The notes beneath the pieces were generated by a model. The model was not told where the DNA came from. It was given only the letters and a program-made list of their open reading frames with translations, and did no database searches. Source: an uncultured Flavobacteriaceae bacterium (lineage in GTDB: Bacteria; Bacteroidota; Bacteroidia; Flavobacteriales; Flavobacteriaceae). Taken from it: a stretch of 64,000 nt of DNA. Within the stretch, counting starts at the first letter, position 1. Every line of letters begins with the position of its first letter. Both the position numbers and the translations under genes were made by a program. Below, one piece after another: positions 9,855 through 18,416 of the stretch. The stretch is taken from contig CALDUF010000026.1 in assembly GCA_937923515.1 (NCBI GenBank), positions 25,144 through 89,143 on the forward strand. The letters run 5' to 3'.

Positions 9855-11318
9855 TTACTTATTATGATATTTGTTGATGAGTTGCGCTACTAGTTTTCCT
9901 GATATTAACGATGGTGGCACTCCAGGTCCAGGAACGGTAAGTTGTCCAGTAAAATATAAATTATTCACTTTTTTACTTTTTAACTTAGGTCTCAAAAAGG
10001 CAGTTTGGGAAAGGGTGTTAGCCATTCCATACGCATTACCCTTATAAGAATTATACTCTTTTATAAAATCCTTTACGCAGAAGGATTCTTTAAATATAAT
10101 ATTATTTATAACATCTTGCCCAGTTAATTTCTCAAAACGCGATAAAATAATATCAAAATACTGCGCCCTGAGTGCTTCGGTATCTTCAATTCCTGGTGCT
10201 ATTGGAATTAGGAAAAAACCTGTTTCACAGTCTTTTGGTGCCATTGAAGCATCTGTAACCGAAGGGAAATTAGCGTAAAATAAAGGGTCTTTTGGCCATT
10301 TAGGATTATCGTAAATTTCTTCGGCGTGCGTTTCAAAATTAGTATCAAAAAACAAATTGTGATGTTCTACGTTTTTTATTTTTTTATCGAACCCTACATA
10401 AAACAATAGGGAAGAGGGTGCAAATGTTTTTTTAGACCAGTAAGATTCTGAGTATTGCCTGTAATTTTTATCTAATAAAGTTTCTGAATGGTGATAATCT
10501 GCTCCGCTTAAAACAATATCAAATGATTTTTTATCACCATTTATCATTATGGACGTAGCATTTTTGCCTTCAACCACTATTTTTTCAACAGGACTGTTGG
10601 TATGTATTACAACGCCCAAACGTTCTGCTAAAGTTTTCATAGCTTTTATCACTTCGTACATGCCACCTTTGGGGTGCCAAGTGCCTAAGCCAAAATCAGC
10701 ATAATTCATAAAACTATAAAACGATGGTGTATTGCTAGGTTTTGCGCCAAGAAATAGTACCGGAAATTCTAAAGTTGATATTAGCTTTGGGTTTTTAAAT
10801 TTTTTTCGAACATCGCCACTTATGGTTTTAAAAAATTGGTCTACTCTAGTAGCAGTCTCAGGAGTAACTAGCTCAAAAGGCGAAATACCAGGTTTTAGTA
10901 CCACTTTATTTATAGCAATATCATAATTAGTGGCAGCCTTGTCTATAAATTGTCTTAAAGGTTTAGAGCTACCAGGTTCTATGCGCTCAAATTCGGCACA
11001 AATTTTATCCATGGTATCACCAATTGTGATGACTTCGTCTTTAAAAAAAATCTTGTAAGCTGGACTTAGTTTATCGAGTTCGTAAAAGTCTGAAGTTGAA
11101 GTACCAAAATCATTAAAGAATTTCTCAAAAATATCGGGCATCCAATACCAACTTGGACCAATATCAAAAGTAAAACCTTCTTTTTTTAATTGTCTGGCGC
11201 GACCACCAACGGTATCGTTTTTTTCAAAGATTGAAACACTAAAACCCTGCTGTTTTAAATAGCAACTGGCAGACAGTGCTGAGAATCCTGAACCTATTAT
11301 GGCTATTGTTTTTTTCAT
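9855..11318 (-). CDS. crtI: Phytoene desaturase CrtI
   Basis: An FAD-dependent desaturase introducing four double bases' worth of unsaturation (four desaturations) to turn phytoene into lycopene. The 487-residue protein has the N-terminal FAD motif IIGSGFSALSASCYLKQQG, then VGGRARQ, and the C-terminal CrtI signature around TGQLTVPGPGVPPSLISGK. The length is typical. First structural gene of the crt operon, 43 nt downstream of the MerR-type regulator gene. That gap holds a 9-bp inverted repeat and a TAnnTTTG-like element next to the start codon. Confidence 0.96.
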   Translation of the reverse strand: MKKTIAIIGSGFSALSASCYLKQQGFSVSIFEKNDTVGGRARQLKKEGFTFDIGPSWYWMPDIFEKFFNDFGTSTSDFYELDKLSPAYKIFFKDEVITIGDTMDKICAEFERIEPGSSKPLRQFIDKAATNYDIAINKVVLKPGISPFELVTPETATRVDQFFKTISGDVRKKFKNPKLISTLEFPVLFLGAKPSNTPSFYSFMNYADFGLGTWHPKGGMYEVIKAMKTLAERLGVVIHTNSPVEKIVVEGKNATSIMINGDKKSFDIVLSGADYHHSETLLDKNYRQYSESYWSKKTFAPSSLLFYVGFDKKIKNVEHHNLFFDTNFETHAEEIYDNPKWPKDPLFYANFPSVTDASMAPKDCETGFFLIPIAPGIEDTEALRAQYFDIILSRFEKLTGQDVINNIIFKESFCVKDFIKEYNSYKGNAYGMANTLSQTAFLRPKLKSKKVNNLYFTGQLTVPGPGVPPSLISGKLVAQLINKYHNK

Positions 11319-11349
11319 TGTTTAACAAATATAAATAAAAGTTAAACAA
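11318..11349 (-). promoter_or_regulatory. Candidate operator (9-bp inverted repeat) and -7 element in front of crtI
   Basis: TTGTTTAAC (11318-11326) and its exact reverse complement GTTAAACAA (11341-11349) are separated by 14 bases. On the minus strand TATATTTG (11333-11326) matches the TAnnTTTG -7 consensus and lies between and partly over the arms. A transcript from it would be nearly leaderless for crtI. The same GTTAAACAA word recurs in front of the regulator gene. The operator role is inferred. Confidence 0.5.
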
Positions 11350-11361
11350 AAAAGAAACTAA

Positions 11362-12264
11362 TTATAAATCTTTAACTAAATTTTCAATAGAGGTGTATGT
11401 TTTCACTCTTTTAGGTAGTTGAACAGTTTCCTCTAAGCCTATTAATTTAGGACCTAGTAAGAGTAAATCTGTCTTATCATTATTCAATAACAAATCATCA
11501 AAGTCATTTATGTAGTTTGGTATTTCGCTTAGTTCTGGATTAACAGTGAAGTACGAAATAAACGTAATTTCATCAAAGAATTCTAGAACACTTACCAAGC
11601 TAGACATAGGCACGCTTTCGCCTAAGAAAATAGTGTGGTAGCCTTTGCTTCTTAATTGATAATTTATGAATAACAAACCTATATCGTGTATCTCGTTATC
11701 GGGAAGAAAAAGTATAAATGTTCTTGAAACAGGTTTAGGTTCTAATATTTGTAAACGCTCTATATTAAGCAGTATTTTTTGCTTCATATGAGACGTTAAA
11801 AAATGCTCGTGTGCGGGTGTAATTGTATCAGTTTGCCACAGCAAACCTATTTCGTTTAAAAGCGGTAAAAATACATCATAGAAAATATCGTTAAATGATT
11901 TGTTTTCTATTAGATTTTTATAGGTATTGTAAAATAATACTTGGTCGAAATTAAGCATTGATAGCTTAAACGCGTTAATGGCGTGGTCCTCAACTTTAGC
12001 TCTCGATGCTATTTCTCTAACTTTAATAGGGATTTCACCTTCGGCTAAATCAGCTATCTTTGATATTTTATAGCCATTATTGTTTAAAAAAGATATATTT
12101 AGCAACTTTTGGAGACTTGCTAAGCTGTAACTTCTAATGTTTGTATCGCTTCTATTAGGACTAAGTAAATTGTAGCGCTTCTCCCATATCCTAATGGTAT
12201 GAGCCTTGATACCAGTAAGATTTTCTAAGTCCTTTATGCTAAAATTAACTTGTATATTGTTCAT
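11362..12264 (-). CDS. MerR-family regulator with B12-binding domain (CarH/LitR-like)
   Basis: A 300-residue protein with an N-terminal MerR winged helix (residues ~8-75, IKDLENLTGIKAHTIRIWEKR), a helical linker and a cobalamin-binding C-terminal half. The adenosylcobalamin contact motif W-x9-EH known from CarH is present (Trp143, Glu153, His154). So is the cobalt-ligand motif ExHxxG (Glu191, His193, Gly196). In characterised CarH proteins the B12-bound tetramer represses carotenoid genes in the dark and light breaks it. The location directly upstream of crtI fits that role. I chose the ATG at 12264; the longer reading starts at a TTG inside the probable operator. Function as a photoreceptor is inferred. 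Confidence 0.88.
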   Translation of the reverse strand: MNNIQVNFSIKDLENLTGIKAHTIRIWEKRYNLLSPNRSDTNIRSYSLASLQKLLNISFLNNNGYKISKIADLAEGEIPIKVREIASRAKVEDHAINAFKLSMLNFDQVLFYNTYKNLIENKSFNDIFYDVFLPLLNEIGLLWQTDTITPAHEHFLTSHMKQKILLNIERLQILEPKPVSRTFILFLPDNEIHDIGLLFINYQLRSKGYHTIFLGESVPMSSLVSVLEFFDEITFISYFTVNPELSEIPNYINDFDDLLLNNDKTDLLLLGPKLIGLEETVQLPKRVKTYTSIENLVKDL

Positions 12265-12279
12265 CAAAAATAGATTTTC

Positions 12280-12293
12280 GTTAAACAAAATTA
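12280..12293 (-). promoter_or_regulatory. Candidate regulator promoter overlapped by an operator half-site
   Basis: On the minus strand TAATTTTG (12293-12286) matches TAnnTTTG and runs directly into TTGTTTAAC (12288-12280), the same 9-mer found twice before crtI. With GTTAAACAAAA as the plus-strand word, 11 bases are shared with 11341-11351. The overlap with the -7 element suggests autorepression; this is inference. Confidence 0.45.
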
Positions 12294-12520
12294 CGAATTA
12301 CTTAGCAATAAACATAGTTTGAAACCAAAATATTTAAAAAATTCACTATTTATTGTATTATTAATTTTAATTTTTGCTCAAAGCATTAGTTGTTGTTTGT
12401 TATTAAAATACAGTAACTAATGCATCTTAAGGATACTAATAAGCTTTGTTAAGGCGTTACAATTGTCTATTTTTGATTATTCTATTTGTATCACTACAAA
12501 ACAGTTACAATACCCCATTT

Positions 12521-14761
12521 ATGCGTTTTATATATATAATTTTTTGTTTTTTTCTAATAATTTCATGTGAAAAATCAAAATCTCAGTATGTTGATATTCA
12601 GAATGATAATTCTGAAGTATTTACTTCTACAGCAAAAATACCAGATAATCACTTTTTAGGCGATGATACTTGCAAATCTTGTCATGATGCACAATTTAAA
12701 GATTGGAAAGGTTCTCATCACGACAAGGCAATGGAAGTAGCAAATGCAGTTACAGTTTTAGGAGATTTTGATAATACCACTTTTAAGAGTCAGGGCATTA
12801 CTTCAAAATTTTATAAAAAAGATGGTGTATTTTATGTTAATACTGAGGGTAGAGATGGGCAGTATCATGATTATAAAATTGAGTACACCTTTGGCGTAGA
12901 GCCATTACAGCAGTACATTGTAAAGTTCCCTGATGGGCATTACCAATGTTTGCGAACTGCTTGGGATACTAAAAAAAATAAGTGGTTTGATTTATATCCA
13001 GATTTTAAAGTGGTACATTCAGAGTGGTTGCATTGGTCTCGTGGCGGTTTAAATTGGAATACCATGTGCGCCGATTGCCATTCTACAAACGTTAGAAAAA
13101 ACTATGATGTTGCAACCCATAGTTATGATACGAAATACGCACTTATAAATGTAAGCTGCGAAGCATGCCATGGCCCAGGAAAAGCCCATGTTGCAGCTGT
13201 AAATGATTTAGGAGAAAATTATAAGCCTAATGGCGATTTAAAAATGACAGCAGGTACAGCTCCTAAAGCATTGGTAGACCAGTGTGCAAGATGCCATTCT
13301 CGAAGAGAGCAATATTCTGAATTTTATAATTTTGAAGGTACTTTCTTAGATCATTATTTCCCACAGTTAATTACAAATACAATTTATCATCCAGATGGTC
13401 AAATACTAGACGAGGTGTATGTTCATGGTTCTTTTCTGCAAAGTAAAATGTATCAAAACAACGTAACCTGTACAAACTGCCATAACCCACATTCTTTAAA
13501 GTTGCGGTTTGAAGGTAATATGCTTTGTGCGCAATGCCATGACACCAAGGTTTACGACACACCTAAGCATCATTTTCATGAGGTAGATACAGATGGTGCA
13601 CAGTGTATTAATTGCCACATGACAGGGAAATTTTATATGGGCAATGATTATAGAAGAGATCATAGTTTTAGAATACCTAGACCAGATTTAAGCCTTACCT
13701 ACGGCACCCCAAACGCTTGTACACAATGCCATACAGATAAAGACGATGCTTGGGCTTGGGAACATTATAAAAAGCGCCATGGTACACCAAAAGCCAAACA
13801 TTTTTCTGAATTATTAGCACCCGCCTTAACTGGCGATCCGCATGGTTTTGAGACGTTATTAGAACTCTCAAAAGATACCATTTATCCCGAAATTGCTAGA
13901 GCATCAGCTGTTTCGGCAATGCGTAATTATATTGACGAAACTGCTATAAATACCCTGATTTCGTTTTTAAATGATGAATCACCCTTAGTACGTGGAGCTA
14001 CTGTAGATGTTTTAAATGAAGTGAATTCTGCAAATGTGTCATCTTATATTTTACCATTGCTAAAAGACACCAAACGCAGCGTGAGGGTTAAAGCCTTTAT
14101 GGCCATTGCAGCTTTAGATGTGTCGCAAATACCAGAAGCTTACATAGAGGTTTACAAAAAAGTAGAAAAAGAATTTAACACGCATTTAGAGTCTACTTCT
14201 GATTTTGCTGGCGGTAGAGCTAAAAAAGCTTTATACTATGCCAAAAAGGGCGATACCCAAAATGCAATTGTATGGTATGAAAAGGCGATTGCAATTGATA
14301 GCTTAAATAATATGATGCGCATGAATTTGGCAAATTTGTATTATAGAAATAAACAATATAACGAAGCAGAAACTGCATTTCAACTCATTATAAAGCAAGA
14401 GCCAGAGTTTGCACAAACCTATTACTCTTATGCGTTATTATTAGCAGAATTAAATAAAACAAAAGCTGCCATTACGCAAATGGAACAGGCAATACGCTAC
14501 ACGCCAAATAATGCAAGATTTTATTATAATTTAAGTTTGCTATACGATAAGAATGGCGATTTAAACAAAGCAGAAACAACCGCAGCAAAAGGGTTAGGTA
14601 AAGCACCAAATGATGAAAGTTTACTTTACGTTTTGGCTTATATTTATCAAAAGCAAGGTAATGTAAATAAAGCGGTTAATATAGCAGCCCAATTAGTGGC
14701 ATTGTATCCTAATAATCAGCAATACAAAAACTTTTATAATCAGTTACTTCAGTTACAATAA
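12521..14761 (+). CDS. Octaheme c-type cytochrome lipoprotein with HEAT and TPR repeats
   Basis: A 746-residue protein from the ATG at 12521. The signal peptide ends in a lipobox (LIISC), so it is probably a lipoprotein. Eight CxxCH haem motifs lie between residues ~50 and ~400: CKSCH, CADCH, CEACH, CARCH, CTNCH, CAQCH, CINCH and CTQCH. The arrangement resembles cytochrome c554/doubled-CxxCH proteins. It is followed by HEAT-like repeats (about 440-560) and TPRs (about 565-740). It should carry electrons outside the cytoplasmic membrane; the redox partner is unknown. An upstream TTG at 12446 would place a second hydrophobic stretch before the lipobox and is rejected as start. Confidence 0.9.
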   Translation: MRFIYIIFCFFLIISCEKSKSQYVDIQNDNSEVFTSTAKIPDNHFLGDDTCKSCHDAQFKDWKGSHHDKAMEVANAVTVLGDFDNTTFKSQGITSKFYKKDGVFYVNTEGRDGQYHDYKIEYTFGVEPLQQYIVKFPDGHYQCLRTAWDTKKNKWFDLYPDFKVVHSEWLHWSRGGLNWNTMCADCHSTNVRKNYDVATHSYDTKYALINVSCEACHGPGKAHVAAVNDLGENYKPNGDLKMTAGTAPKALVDQCARCHSRREQYSEFYNFEGTFLDHYFPQLITNTIYHPDGQILDEVYVHGSFLQSKMYQNNVTCTNCHNPHSLKLRFEGNMLCAQCHDTKVYDTPKHHFHEVDTDGAQCINCHMTGKFYMGNDYRRDHSFRIPRPDLSLTYGTPNACTQCHTDKDDAWAWEHYKKRHGTPKAKHFSELLAPALTGDPHGFETLLELSKDTIYPEIARASAVSAMRNYIDETAINTLISFLNDESPLVRGATVDVLNEVNSANVSSYILPLLKDTKRSVRVKAFMAIAALDVSQIPEAYIEVYKKVEKEFNTHLESTSDFAGGRAKKALYYAKKGDTQNAIVWYEKAIAIDSLNNMMRMNLANLYYRNKQYNEAETAFQLIIKQEPEFAQTYYSYALLLAELNKTKAAITQMEQAIRYTPNNARFYYNLSLLYDKNGDLNKAETTAAKGLGKAPNDESLLYVLAYIYQKQGNVNKAVNIAAQLVALYPNNQQYKNFYNQLLQLQ

Positions 14762-14799
14762 TAAGGTGCTTGCAGTATGGTTGTGCGAGAAAGTAATTG

Positions 14800-14884
14800 T
14801 GCACACGAGAAGATTCGAACTTCCACATCCTAAACGGATACTGGCCCCTCAAGCCAGCGCGTCTACCAATTCCGCCACGTGTGC
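14800..14884 (-). tRNA. tRNA-Leu (GAG)
   Basis: A class II tRNA on the minus strand. Acceptor stem GCACACG/CGTGTGC with discriminator A at 14800, D-loop TGGCGGAATTGGTAGAC, anticodon stem CTGGC/GCCAG with loop TTGAGGG (anticodon GAG), a variable arm, and a TTCGAAT T-loop. Length 85 nt without CCA. Confidence 0.95.
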
Positions 14885-14907
14885 TTTTATTTGAAGTGTA
14901 CTAAAAT

Positions 14908-14941
14908 AAAAAAAGTTAAGCAATAACGCTTAACTTTTTTT
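14908..14941 (-). terminator. Terminator after tRNA-Lys
   Basis: A perfect 14-bp stem (14908-14921 with 14928-14941) around a 6-nt loop, flanked by A7 and T7 runs, so it can work on both strands. It lies just downstream of tRNA-Lys on the minus strand and separates it from tRNA-Leu. Confidence 0.85.
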
Positions 14942-14942
14942 G

Positions 14943-15015
14943 TGACCGGGCTGGGGCTCGAACCCAGGACCCTCTCCTTAAAAGGGAGATGCTCTACCAA
15001 CTGAGCTACCCGGTC
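14943..15015 (-). tRNA. tRNA-Lys (UUU)
   Basis: A 73-nt cloverleaf on the minus strand. Acceptor stem GACCGGG/CCCGGTC with discriminator A, D-arm TAGCTCAGTTGGTAGAGCA, anticodon stem TCTCC/GGAGA with loop CTTTTAA (anticodon TTT), and T-arm CTGGGTTCGAGCCCCAG. No encoded CCA. Confidence 0.96.
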
Positions 15016-15154
15016 TAAAAATAAACACTAACTTGCCGTTAGCGGGTGCAAATATATAATGTTTAATTAATAAAACAATACTTTTTTTATATAAATTTTT
15101 GTTTTTTTGCAGCACAAATTTGTATGTTTTTAATAATCAATTACAAGCAATAAT

Positions 15155-15676
15155 ATGATCATAGTTTTACTTGGGTATATGGGTTCTGGAAAATCTTCTG
15201 TTGGAAGAATTTTAGCTAAAAAATTAAACTATAATTTAATAGATTTAGACGATTATATTGAAGAAAAGGAAAAATTAACCGTTAAGGAAATATTTAAAAC
15301 CAAGGGTGAAATTTACTTTAGAAAAAAGGAAACAGAATATCTTAAAGAATTACTATTGCTTAAACAAAATACTGTTTTAGCCCTTGGCGGTGGTACTCCA
15401 TGTTTTGCTGGTAATATGGAAGCTATTATTGCATCAGATAACGCTATTTCTATTTACCTCAATGGCTCATTGCCATTTCTTTCTAAAAAGTTATTTAAAA
15501 AGAAAGCGAAGCGTCCATTAATTGCTCATATCGAAACAGAAGCTTTAATGACAGAATTTATAGGTAAACACTTGTTTGAGCGTTCCTTTTTTTATAATAA
15601 GGCCGAAATAAAAATTGTAACAGACAATAAAGCTAAAGATGACATTGCAGAGGAAATAGTAGCAAAACTATTCTAA
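15155..15676 (+). CDS. aroK: Shikimate kinase
   Basis: Phosphorylates shikimate at the 3-hydroxyl with ATP in the chorismate pathway. The 173-residue length is standard. The P-loop is GYMGSGKSS (residues 7-15). The shikimate-binding Asp lies in LIDLDDYIE, the Arg in YFRKKE, and the GGG motif in LALGGGTPCF. The C-terminus overlaps the convergent phosphoribosyltransferase gene by 9 nt. Confidence 0.96.
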   Translation: MIIVLLGYMGSGKSSVGRILAKKLNYNLIDLDDYIEEKEKLTVKEIFKTKGEIYFRKKETEYLKELLLLKQNTVLALGGGTPCFAGNMEAIIASDNAISIYLNGSLPFLSKKLFKKKAKRPLIAHIETEALMTEFIGKHLFERSFFYNKAEIKIVTDNKAKDDIAEEIVAKLF

Positions 15677-16171
15677 CACAACCTCATGTGTTTTACCTTC
15701 AAAATTTACCTGCACATGCTCTTGTAAGGATGTAGATAACGAAATGCCTTTAAAATCGGCTTTTACAGGATATTTTTTGTGATTTCTATTTACCAAAACA
15801 GCGGTTTTAAATTGCTTTAATGGCACATTTAAAAAATGTTTTACACCATATATTAAAGTCGTACCAGAGTTTAAAACGTCGTCTACCAATATAATAGATT
15901 TATTTGTGTAAGCTTCGGGTTGTAATGATGTTGAAATTTCAGAAAGTGGATTTTTTTTATCAATTGTAACTTTACAGAGAATAGGGGTAATTTGTGAGAT
16001 ACTTTCAAGCGTAGTTTTTAACTTTTTAGCAAAAATAAAACCATTAGTACCAATACCCGCAATAATTACTTCGGTTTCGTCTACATTGCTTTCATAAATT
16101 TGAAACGCAATACGTTTTATTTTATGTTGAATTTCTTTATGATTTAATATAACGTTACCCTTTAATTCCAT
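15668..16171 (-). CDS. Phosphoribosyltransferase (PyrR-like type I PRTase)
   Basis: A 167-residue protein with the PRPP-binding motif IILVDDVLNSGTTLIYGV (residues ~92-110), a type I phosphoribosyltransferase fold. Size and motif match the PyrR/purine PRTase-like proteins of Flavobacteriia. The base it uses, or whether it acts as a regulator, cannot be read from the sequence. The start is the ATG at 16169-16171; the codon before it is TTG, which is less likely. It is convergent with aroK, overlapping by 9 nt, and follows the S4-domain gene on the same strand by about 31 nt. Confidence 0.88.
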   Translation of the reverse strand: MELKGNVILNHKEIQHKIKRIAFQIYESNVDETEVIIAGIGTNGFIFAKKLKTTLESISQITPILCKVTIDKKNPLSEISTSLQPEAYTNKSIILVDDVLNSGTTLIYGVKHFLNVPLKQFKTAVLVNRNHKKYPVKADFKGISLSTSLQEHVQVNFEGKTHEVVLE

Positions 16172-16202
16172 CAAGCTATAATTAATAATTTAAAGTTTAA
16201 AA

Positions 16203-16574
16203 TTAATCATTTTCGGTATTAAAATCATCAATATCTCTTCTATCTTTTTTTGTAGGACGCCCTGTGCCTTTTTTTCTATAGTAATCTTTAGAATATTTAA
16301 GTAACTCTTGAGCTTCAAACTCCGTTTTAGGTGTTACATCCGTTCTGTAAATATCAACAAGTTTTGCCGAAACTCTACTGGGAGGAATATCGTTAACCGT
16401 AAGTTTATAGTTAATTTGATTTTTACGTAATTCAATCGTGTCAGTAGGGTAAATTTCACGACTAGGTTTCACCGTATCACCATTAACTTTTATCTGTCCT
16501 TTTTTGCAAGCAGTTGTGGCTAAAGTTCTTGTTTTGTAGTACCTCACACACCATAAATATTTATCTATTCGCAT
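16203..16574 (-). CDS. S4-domain RNA-binding protein (Hsp15-like)
   Basis: A 123-residue protein with an N-terminal S4 RNA-binding domain (MRIDKYLWCVRYYKTRTLATTACKKG-like start, residues 1-60) and a basic, charged tail ending in GTGRPTKKDRRDIDDF. This is the layout of Hsp15/HslR, which binds free 50S subunits carrying nascent chains and helps ribosome recycling after heat shock. The start is the ATG at 16572-16574. Confidence 0.9.
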   Translation of the reverse strand: MRIDKYLWCVRYYKTRTLATTACKKGQIKVNGDTVKPSREIYPTDTIELRKNQINYKLTVNDIPPSRVSAKLVDIYRTDVTPKTEFEAQELLKYSKDYYRKKGTGRPTKKDRRDIDDFNTEND

Positions 16575-16656
16575 ACGTTTATTCTAAAAACTTACGTTAA
16601 TGTTCTTGCACAACATTGTATTAAAATTGTATCTTGTGCCTCAAAAATAAGCAATA

Positions 16657-17622
16657 ATGAGTTTAAGAAAAATAGGTTTTTTTATATTATGTGGAACATT
16701 AGGGTTTTTATCGTGTAATGACGATGATGATATTCCAGAATTCACAACAATTCCTGTTAGAGATCGTGTTGTACAACAAAATGATGACGATTTAGCTATT
16801 AGAATGTATTTAGAAAGCCATTACTATAATAAAAGCGCTTTTGTAGATAACACAAATCCAAAAATTAGTGACTTGGTTATTACTGAAGTTACTGATGCCG
16901 ATAATATTTCACCTGAGGCAGATTCCTTATTAATAAACGCCGCTGAACCTACCGAGGTTACGTTTGCAGGTACTTTATATACATATTATGTTTTACAGTT
17001 AAACAGTGGTGGCGGAAGCGAAAGCCCTAACTTTACAGATAATGTGAGAGTGACTTACGAAGGGAGTCTTTTAGATGGTTCTGTATTTGAAAGTGTTGTG
17101 AATCCTGTAAATTTAGATTTAACAGGGAGTACTCCAGGAACAGGAACTATAGAAGGTTGGCGTAAAATATTCCCGTTGTTTAACGCAGCAGAAGAAGTTA
17201 TAGTTAATAGCGATGGTACTGTAACATTTAATAATCATGGTGCCGGTGTAATGTATATACCTTCTGGTTTAGCTTATTTTAATAATCCACCAAGTATTGA
17301 TATTCCAATATATGCGCCATTAATTTTTGAATTTGAATTATTGCAGACTTTTGTTAACGATCATGATGGTGATGGTGTACCTTCTTTTTTAGAAAAGATT
17401 GTAACTACAGGAGAATTTGCTGATCAATTTTTAGTGTTTGAAGATGAAAATGAATTAGATGATGATACCGATGGTGATGGTACTCCTGATTATGTAGATA
17501 CAGATGATGATGGTGATGGCGTGCTAACTATTGATGAAGACGAAAATAATGATGGCGACCCAACCAATGATGATACCAACGGTAATGGTATACCTAACTA
17601 TTTAGATCCAGAGGATAAATAA
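16657..17622 (+). CDS. FKBP-type peptidyl-prolyl isomerase lipoprotein with Asp-rich Ca-binding-like tail
   Basis: A 321-residue lipoprotein (signal peptide with lipobox LGFLSC, then an acidic NDDDD stretch). The central part (about residues 120-230) is an FKBP-like domain: VRVTYEGSLLDGSVFES, IEGWRKIFPLF and YIPSGLAYF. It should catalyse prolyl isomerisation or act as a chaperone at the outer membrane or periplasm. The last ~85 residues carry tandem Asp/Gly-rich segments such as DGDGVPSFLEK and DTDGDGTPDYVDTDDDGDG, like thrombospondin type 3 calcium loops. A bidirectional terminator follows. Confidence 0.88.
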   Translation: MSLRKIGFFILCGTLGFLSCNDDDDIPEFTTIPVRDRVVQQNDDDLAIRMYLESHYYNKSAFVDNTNPKISDLVITEVTDADNISPEADSLLINAAEPTEVTFAGTLYTYYVLQLNSGGGSESPNFTDNVRVTYEGSLLDGSVFESVVNPVNLDLTGSTPGTGTIEGWRKIFPLFNAAEEVIVNSDGTVTFNNHGAGVMYIPSGLAYFNNPPSIDIPIYAPLIFEFELLQTFVNDHDGDGVPSFLEKIVTTGEFADQFLVFEDENELDDDTDGDGTPDYVDTDDDGDGVLTIDEDENNDGDPTNDDTNGNGIPNYLDPEDK

Positions 17623-17644
17623 CATTTAAACAAAGTATTAAAAC

Positions 17645-17674
17645 AAAAAAACTCACCAAAAGGTGAGTTTTTTT
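17645..17674. terminator. Bidirectional terminator between FKBP gene and outer-membrane protein gene
   Basis: A perfect 13-bp stem (17645-17657 with 17662-17674) and an AAAA loop, flanked by A7 and T7. It lies between two convergent genes and can serve both. Confidence 0.88.
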
Positions 17675-17695
17675 GTTTTATATAAAGTAATAGAT

Positions 17696-18331
17696 TTAGA
17701 GTAATAATGATAAACTCAAAATTAATTGATCGGGTCTCGTATCTATTCTACTTTCAACGCTACCAATATTAGTGTTTATAAATGTAGCTTCGTTATCACT
17801 AAAACCTCTTTCGTATCTTAAATCTATACCTAATTTTTTAAAGTTTAAACCTATACCAAAATTTAAACCTACCGAAAAATCGTCTTCAACATTATTAATG
17901 GAGATGTTTTCAAATTCAGAATCTAAAATGTATTGAAATGAAGGGCCGCCAAATACGCTAATTGGCCCTATTACTTTAATTCCAAGTAAAACGGGTGCGT
18001 CTAGTTTTGTTAGTTGAAAACTGTCGTCTCTATAATCACTTTTAGTTCTGGTATATACAAGTTCTGGTCTTAAATAGATGTCTTTTCCTATTTTTCCAAA
18101 AATACCAACGTGGTAACCAATATTTCTTTCAGGATTTTCAGCGTTAGAACCAATAGATTCAAAGTAATCACCATTGCCATTATAGTTTAAACCACCTTTT
18201 AAACCAAAACCAGTTTGTGTTTGTGCAAAACTTGATGCCGATAGTAGCACTAAAGCAGCTAGAAGAAAGGCGAACTTTAATTTAGAAAACCGTGCTTTAA
18301 GTGTGTCTTGTAATTCATTTGTGTGTTTCAT
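17696..18331 (-). CDS. Outer-membrane beta-barrel protein (PorT-like)
   Basis: A 211-residue secreted protein. A signal peptide (residues ~18-36, FAFLLAALVLLSASSFA) precedes alternating beta strands with glycines and aromatic residues: GFGLKGGLNYNG, VGLNFGIGLNF, GIDLRYERGF. It ends in LILSLSLLL, typical of small outer-membrane barrels of the PorT/OmpA-like beta-barrel group. No plug or peptidoglycan-binding domain. Function unknown; it is transcribed alone. Confidence 0.82.
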   Translation of the reverse strand: MKHTNELQDTLKARFSKLKFAFLLAALVLLSASSFAQTQTGFGLKGGLNYNGNGDYFESIGSNAENPERNIGYHVGIFGKIGKDIYLRPELVYTRTKSDYRDDSFQLTKLDAPVLLGIKVIGPISVFGGPSFQYILDSEFENISINNVEDDFSVGLNFGIGLNFKKLGIDLRYERGFSDNEATFINTNIGSVESRIDTRPDQLILSLSLLL

Positions 18332-18416
18332 AATTATTCGTTTTAAGATTTGATGTCAACTATATTATCAAAAACGTTGCCAAACGTTAAATATTTTAAC
18401 AAACATTAAAATAAAA

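Noticed and set aside
12265..12288. TTG start eight codons upstream for the CarH-like regulator
   Set aside because: The TTG lies within the putative operator and -7 element; the ATG at 12264 gives the usual MerR N-terminus.
12446..12520. Upstream TTG start for the octaheme cytochrome
   Set aside because: It would put an additional hydrophobic stretch in front of a complete lipoprotein signal peptide beginning at the ATG at 12521.
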